Positions 59,985 to 64,000 of a stretch of 64,000 nucleotides of DNA are shown here, piece after piece. The notes under the pieces are model-generated. The model had not been told where the DNA came from. It did not search any database and saw nothing but the letters and a program-made list of their open reading frames with translations. Made by a program: the position numbers and the translations under genes. Each line of letters opens with the position of its first letter. Position 1 is the stretch's first letter. Source of the stretch: BP-133 sp040756995 (GTDB lineage: Bacteria > Actinomycetota > Acidimicrobiia > IMCC26256 > BP-133); NCBI GenBank assembly GCA_040756995.1, contig JBFLYK010000017.1:1-64000 (forward strand), read 5' to 3'.

Positions 59985-61631
59985 GTGATGGACCTGGCCG
60001 AGGCGGCCGACCTCCTCCGCCTGCCGGTCGAGGCCGTCCGGGCCCTGGCCACCGCCGGCTACCTGAAGGTCAGCGGTGAGGACGGCAACGGCCCGTCGTT
60101 CTCCGTCTCCGACCTGAAGGGCTTCCTGGCCCGCAACGCCGACGGCGGTTCGGCGATCCTCGTCCCCGACGACGCCGATCCCACCGAGCTCCTCGAGGCG
60201 CTGGAGGGCCGCAGCGGCGAGATGGCCCGCCGGGCCCTCGACATCTTCCGCCGGGCGATGCCGGAGACGGCGTTGTGGACGGCCGACGACGAGCAGCGCT
60301 TCATCGAGCAGTCCACCGCCCGCTTCGACGCCATCCTGGCCGTCACCCGGGCCGGCGATGACGTCGACGACTCGCTGGTCGAGGACCTGCGCGACGTCGG
60401 CGCCTCGGCCGCCTGGGCCGGCAGCCCGCTGCCCCAGCTGCTGGTGGTGCTGCGGATCTCCCGCGACCTCGTGGTCCAGACGGCGGTGGAGATCGCCGAG
60501 GCCCGCGGCCAGGGGTCGAGCCAGGCGCTGGCCCTGTTGCTCACCCGGGTGCTTCCCGCCCTGGACCGACTCACCGACGCCCTGGCCCAGGGCTACTGGT
60601 CGGCGGTCATCGGCCGGGAGGAGAACGACCGGGCCCGCTACGAGCACGTCGTCGAGCAGTCGTCGGACGGCATCTACGAGCTCGACGTCACCGGCCGGCT
60701 GTCCTACGCCAACCCGTCCCTCCAGGCCATGGTCGGCCAGTCGCGGCTGGAGCTCGAGGGCGCCCGGCTGGAGCACATCTTCCAGGTGCTCGGCGAGGGT
60801 GGCGCCGAGGCCCTGGCCCGGCTCGACTCGGTCTCCACCGAAGAAGGGGGAGAGGCCGAGGTCACGTTCGAGGCGCTCCGGGCCGACGGCGTCCGCCGGG
60901 AGTTCCACGTCGTCACGTTCCCCCGCACCGAGGACGGGGACATCGTCGGTTACCAGGGCGTGGTCCAGGACGTCACCGCGGTGCGGGAGGCCGAACGGGC
61001 CCGTCACGAGTTCCTGGCGATGGTGACCCACGACCTGCGCTCGCCGATCACCACGATTCTCGGTCTCGGTGTGACGCTGGAGGCCTACGCCGAGGAGCTC
61101 TCCGTCGAGCGGATCCGGCGGACGGGGGCGTCCATCCGCCGGCAGGCCGAGCGCATCAGCCGGGTGGCCGACGATCTGTACGAGGTGTCCCGGCTCGAGA
61201 CCCACTCGTTGCGGCTCACGCTGCGGCCGACCGACGTCCTCGGGGCGGTGGAGGCGGCCCTCACGGCGCTGGAGGATCCGTCGGACGTGGAGGTCGAGGT
61301 GCCGGAGGGGTTGGAGGTGCTGGCCGACGGCCGGCGGCTGGAGCTCATCGTGGCCAGCCTGGTGGAGAACGCCCTCGACCACGGCGCCCCGCCGGTGATG
61401 GTCGAGGCGTGGGAGGAACCGGACGGCATCGACCTGGTGGTGACCGACTCCGGGCCCGGCGTCCCGCCGGCGGCGGTGCCCACGCTGTTCACCCGGCCCG
61501 GCTCGGGCATCGGCCTGTACCTGGCCCGGGGGCTGGCCGAGGCGATGGGTGGGCGGGTGGCCTACGAGCCCGGCCCGGGCGGGCGGGGGTCGACGTTCCG
61601 GGTGCATCTGCGCCGCCCACCCGCCCGCTGA
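59985..61631 (+). CDS. PAS-domain sensor histidine kinase
   Basis: A 548-aa cytoplasmic kinase. Residues 1-50 look like a MerR/excisionase-type helix-turn-helix (LAEAADLLRLPVEAVRALATAGYL, then VSDLKGFL), followed by a helical sensor region, a PAS domain (about 217-335), HisKA with His349 in MVTHDLRSPI, and an ATPase domain (NALDHGA, DSGPGVP, GSGIGLYLARG). No membrane segment is seen. The start is unsure: GTG 59985 or ATG 59988, or an ATC at 59958 after GAAAGGGGG whose in-frame codons (AERTGKRV) look coding. A possible input for the psp operon downstream. Confidence 0.88.
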   Translation: MMDLAEAADLLRLPVEAVRALATAGYLKVSGEDGNGPSFSVSDLKGFLARNADGGSAILVPDDADPTELLEALEGRSGEMARRALDIFRRAMPETALWTADDEQRFIEQSTARFDAILAVTRAGDDVDDSLVEDLRDVGASAAWAGSPLPQLLVVLRISRDLVVQTAVEIAEARGQGSSQALALLLTRVLPALDRLTDALAQGYWSAVIGREENDRARYEHVVEQSSDGIYELDVTGRLSYANPSLQAMVGQSRLELEGARLEHIFQVLGEGGAEALARLDSVSTEEGGEAEVTFEALRADGVRREFHVVTFPRTEDGDIVGYQGVVQDVTAVREAERARHEFLAMVTHDLRSPITTILGLGVTLEAYAEELSVERIRRTGASIRRQAERISRVADDLYEVSRLETHSLRLTLRPTDVLGAVEAALTALEDPSDVEVEVPEGLEVLADGRRLELIVASLVENALDHGAPPVMVEAWEEPDGIDLVVTDSGPGVPPAAVPTLFTRPGSGIGLYLARGLAEAMGGRVAYEPGPGGRGSTFRVHLRRPPAR

Positions 61632-61699
61632 AAGCTCTTCTTTCCGGGGGACACCCCCGAACCCCCGGGCCTGCGGGCGCGGCCCCCGGCGAGGAGGAC

Positions 61700-61705
61700 T
61701 ACGTT
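61700..61705 (+). promoter_or_regulatory. -10 box of pspA
   Basis: TACGTT ends 8 nt before the pspA ATG. A GGCGAGGAGG stretch lies 5' of it rather than between it and the start codon, so a leaderless start is favoured. Confidence 0.45.
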
Positions 61706-61713
61706 TCGCGGTC

Positions 61714-62460
61714 ATGGGACTCATGAAGCGGTTCTCCGAAGTCATGAAGGCGAAGACGTCCAAGCTGCTGGACAAGGCCGAGGATCCGCGGGAGACCCTC
61801 GACTACAGCTACGAGAAGCAGCTGGAGATGGTCCAGAAGGTGCGGCGGGGCCTGGCCGACGTCGCCACCTCCCGCAAGCGGCTCGAGCTCCAGACGACCC
61901 AGCTCAAGGCGTCGGCCGACAAGCTCGAGGGGCAGGCCCGCCAGGCGGTGGCCGCCGGCCGGGAGGACCTCGCCCGCGAGGCCCTCAACCGGCGGGCCGG
62001 CATACAGCAGCAGCTCGATTCCCTCGACACCCAGCGGGCCCAGCTCCAGAGCGAGGAGGACAAGCTCACCCTCGCCCTGCAGCGCCTGCAGACCAAGGTC
62101 GAGGCGTTCCGCACCAAGAAGGAGACCATCAAGGCCACCTACACGGCGGCCGAGGCGCAGGCCAAGATCGGCGAGGCCGTGTCGGGCATCTCCGAGGAGA
62201 TGGGCGACGTCGGCCTGGCCATCCAGCGGGCCGAGGACAAGACGGCCACCCTCCAGGCCCGGGCCGGAGCGGTGGACGAGCTGCTCGCCTCCGGGGCGCT
62301 GGACGACGTGACGGCCTCGCCCGGCGGTGACATCCAGGCCCAGCTCGACGCCCTGTCGGCCGGCTCCGCGGTCGACGCCGAACTGGCGAGGATGAAGGCC
62401 GAGCTGGGCGCCGGCGCCCCGGCCCCCAAGGAGATCTCATCGGGAGGCGAGACCAAGTGA
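61714..62460 (+). CDS. pspA: PspA/IM30 envelope-stress protein
   Basis: A 248-aa ESCRT-III-like protein, almost wholly alpha-helical coiled coil from residue 25 to about 200, beginning with the amphipathic MGLMKRFSEVMKAKTSKLLDK and the EDPRETLDYSYEKQLEMV helix. It assembles on the inner face of the membrane to protect or repair it. It overlaps pspAA by 4 bp (GTGA), and htpX and pspAB follow, forming the actinobacterial Psp operon. Confidence 0.94.
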   Translation: MGLMKRFSEVMKAKTSKLLDKAEDPRETLDYSYEKQLEMVQKVRRGLADVATSRKRLELQTTQLKASADKLEGQARQAVAAGREDLAREALNRRAGIQQQLDSLDTQRAQLQSEEDKLTLALQRLQTKVEAFRTKKETIKATYTAAEAQAKIGEAVSGISEEMGDVGLAIQRAEDKTATLQARAGAVDELLASGALDDVTASPGGDIQAQLDALSAGSAVDAELARMKAELGAGAPAPKEISSGGETK

Positions 62461-62735
62461 TCCTGCGGATTCTCGGCGAGGGCCAGCTCGAGGTGCCGTC
62501 CGACGCCGTGGCGGAGCTCAACGACCTCGACGAGCTGCTGATCACCGCCATCGAGAAGGGCGACGAGGAGGCGTTCCGCACCGCCCTCGTCGACCTGGTG
62601 GGCAAGGTCCGGCAGGTCGGCAAGCCGGTGGCCGACGACTACATCGGCCCTTCGGAGCTCATCCTGCCCGCCACCGACGCCACGCTCGAAGAGGTGCGAG
62701 AGCTCCTCTCCGACGAAGGCCTGATCCCGGGATAG
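62457..62735 (+). CDS. pspAA: PspA-associated protein PspAA
   Basis: A 92-aa protein (VILRILGEGQLEVPSDAVAEL, NDLDELLITAIEKGDEEAF) of the small family that follows pspA in actinobacteria and others. The GTG start overlaps the pspA stop, so translation is coupled. It is thought to bind PspA; no enzymatic motif is present. Confidence 0.9.
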   Translation: MILRILGEGQLEVPSDAVAELNDLDELLITAIEKGDEEAFRTALVDLVGKVRQVGKPVADDYIGPSELILPATDATLEEVRELLSDEGLIPG

Positions 62736-62745
62736 TGATGACGCG

Positions 62746-63669
62746 ATGAGTACCGGGCGGGGCTATCCCCGCGATCCCGGGCTGGCCGCCCGCATGGTGT
62801 TCGTGATGTTCCTGCTCGGGCTGCTGTACGTGGCGGTCATGGCCGGGCTGTTCGCCGCCGGCGTCAACGCCGGGGTGGTGCTGATCATCGCCGGCGGGCT
62901 GCTGTTCGCCCAGTACTACTTCTCGTCGAAGATCGCCCTGTTCTCGATGAACGCCCGGGAGGTGTCGCCGGCCGAGGCGCCCCAGCTGCACGGCATCGTC
63001 GACCGGCTCTGCGCCCTCGCCGACATGCCGAAGCCGCGGGTGGCGGTCGCCGACAGTGACGTCCCCAATGCCTTCGCCACCGGACGGAGCCCGAAGGACG
63101 CCGTCGTCTGCGCCACCACCGGCATCATGCGCCGGCTGGAGCCCGCCGAGCTCGAGGCGGTGCTGGCCCACGAGCTGTCGCACGTCGCCCACCGCGACGT
63201 GGCGGTCATGACGATCGCCGGGTTCCTCGGCGTGGTGGCGGGCTTCATCACCCGATCGATGTTCTGGTTCGGGCCCGGGATGACCGGCGGCCACCGCGAC
63301 AACGACCGGGAGAACAACGCCTTCCTTCAGTGGATGGTCATTCTCCTGGTGTCGATCATCGTCTACGCCATCTCGTTCATCCTGACGAGGGCGCTGTCGC
63401 GCTACCGGGAGCTGTCGGCCGACCGGGGCGCGGCGGTCATCACCGGGGCGCCGTCGACGCTGGCGTCGGCGCTGGTCAAAGTGACCGGGGCCATGGGCCG
63501 GATCCCGACCCGCGACCTGCGGGCCGCCGAAGCCTTCAACGCCTTCTTCTTCACCCCGGCCGCCGCCCCGGGCTTCTCGATCTCGTCGCTGTTCTCGACG
63601 CATCCGACCCTGGAGCGGCGCCTGGAGCAGCTGGCCGAGCTGGAACGGCAGATGGGCCGCCCCGCATGA
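62746..63669 (+). CDS. htpX: HtpX-type membrane zinc metalloprotease
   Basis: A 307-aa M48-family protease with two N-terminal membrane helices (about residues 14-60), the zinc site HELSHVAHRD, two more helices (160-185, 195-215) and the downstream RELSADRGAAV that gives the third ligand Glu. It degrades damaged membrane proteins. It begins 10 bp after pspAA and sits inside the psp operon, so it probably acts in the same envelope-stress response. Confidence 0.94.
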   Translation: MSTGRGYPRDPGLAARMVFVMFLLGLLYVAVMAGLFAAGVNAGVVLIIAGGLLFAQYYFSSKIALFSMNAREVSPAEAPQLHGIVDRLCALADMPKPRVAVADSDVPNAFATGRSPKDAVVCATTGIMRRLEPAELEAVLAHELSHVAHRDVAVMTIAGFLGVVAGFITRSMFWFGPGMTGGHRDNDRENNAFLQWMVILLVSIIVYAISFILTRALSRYRELSADRGAAVITGAPSTLASALVKVTGAMGRIPTRDLRAAEAFNAFFFTPAAAPGFSISSLFSTHPTLERRLEQLAELERQMGRPA

Positions 63670-63679
63670 GGCTGGTCTG

Positions 63680-64000
63680 GTGAAGTTCCTCGACTCCATC
63701 CTGGGGCGCACGAAGCCGAAGCGCGCCAACCTCGACGCGCTGTTCGCCGTGCCCGGGGCGGCCATCACGCTCGAGGCGTCGATGGGGCTGACGTCGGCCG
63801 GGGCGGCGGCGGTGTGTTTCAAGCCGGCCTCGGCCTACGACTTCACCTCCACCTGCACCGAGATCAACGAGCTCCTCGCCCTGTCGGCCAAGGACACCGG
63901 CTCGGAGATCAGCCAGCACCAGGACTCCTACGGGTACCACTGGATCATCGTCCGGGACCCCGACCTGAGCGACCTCGTGACCAGCGTCCACATGGTCAAC
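63680..64000 (+). CDS. pspAB: PspA-associated protein PspAB (cut by window end)
   Basis: The frame opens with GTG 10 bp after htpX and stays open to the window edge (107 codons): VKFLDSILGRTKPKRANLDALFAVPGA in order, then LEASMGLTSAGAAAVCFKP. This matches the PspAB family, which accompanies PspA, PspAA and HtpX. The C-terminus is off the window. No enzymatic motif is seen. Confidence 0.85.
   Translation, partial: MKFLDSILGRTKPKRANLDALFAVPGAAITLEASMGLTSAGAAAVCFKPASAYDFTSTCTEINELLALSAKDTGSEISQHQDSYGYHWIIVRDPDLSDLVTSVHMVN

Noticed and set aside
61645..61659. Hairpin CGGGGG-ACA-CCCCCG as terminator before pspA
   Set aside because: A 6-bp stem in very GC-rich DNA without a T tract is too common to call, and the psp -10 box lies close by.
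1..64000. CRISPR array, insertion sequence, prophage or biosynthetic megasynthase
   Set aside because: I saw no regularly spaced repeats, transposase or integrase motifs, phage structural genes or PKS/NRPS domains.

Overview
The window is a very GC-rich bacterial chromosome segment. It is almost certainly from an Actinomycetota, and an acidimicrobiia-like lineage fits best, although no rRNA or marker phylogeny is available to prove that. The evidence is a WhiB protein, an acyl-CoA carboxylase epsilon subunit, an F420-type luciferase-fold oxidoreductase, SARP/AfsR-type regulators, the PspA-PspAA-HtpX-PspAB block, Thr/Pro-rich extracellular tails, and many genes whose start codon lies 6-8 nt after a TANNNT -10 box, which suggests leaderless mRNAs. 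No prophage, transposase, CRISPR array or rRNA was found. One tRNA is present: tRNA-Pro(CGG).

Layout. 0-12 kb is acyl-CoA metabolism built around the ethylmalonyl-CoA route: thiolase, crotonyl-CoA carboxylase/reductase, epimerase, a propionyl-CoA carboxylase beta/epsilon pair, an acyl-CoA synthetase, ethylmalonyl-CoA mutase and 3-hydroxybutyryl-CoA dehydrogenase. 12-16.4 kb holds a ClpN-only protein, a cyanophycinase-like peptidase, a membrane-anchored cyclophilin and the lysC-asd operon. 16.5-22 kb is a complete 2-oxoacid dehydrogenase operon (E1a-E1b-E2-E3 plus a DUF1330 gene). 22-31.7 kb is mixed: secreted hydrolases, two paralogous secreted metallophosphatases, an intradiol dioxygenase, an SLC13 transporter and small enzymes.

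31.7-44.7 kb is the most accessory-looking part. Two three-gene minus-strand operons lie next to two giant NTPase regulators. One operon is a Tat-exported amidohydrolase, an unknown secreted protein and a secreted cupredoxin. The other is a methyltransferase, a sortase-anchored tandem cupin and a nitrilase. Two 8-bp direct repeats with an 11-bp period, the SARP-box geometry, sit between the SARP gene and the amidohydrolase operon. 45.9-47.4 kb is gene-poor, with palindromes and one or two orphan frames next to tRNA-Pro.

47.4-60 kb resembles, from memory, the M. tuberculosis Rv3671c-Rv3682 neighbourhood (two ArsA/Get3-like ATPases, WhiB, class A PBP, membrane protease-like protein, NUDIX, metallo-beta-lactamase fold), here with NfeD and selA-selB interleaved. 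60-64 kb holds a PAS histidine kinase and the envelope-stress operon pspA-pspAA-htpX-pspAB, the last gene being cut by the window edge.

The best items for a second look are the SARP-type repeats and the exported amidohydrolase/cupredoxin operon, the ArsA pair joined through an in-frame UGA and a perfect 13-bp hairpin, the symmetrical -10 elements that drive divergent leaderless genes, the lysC leader peptide, the protease-like protein that lacks its catalytic residues, and a 46-bp hairpin repeat present three times.
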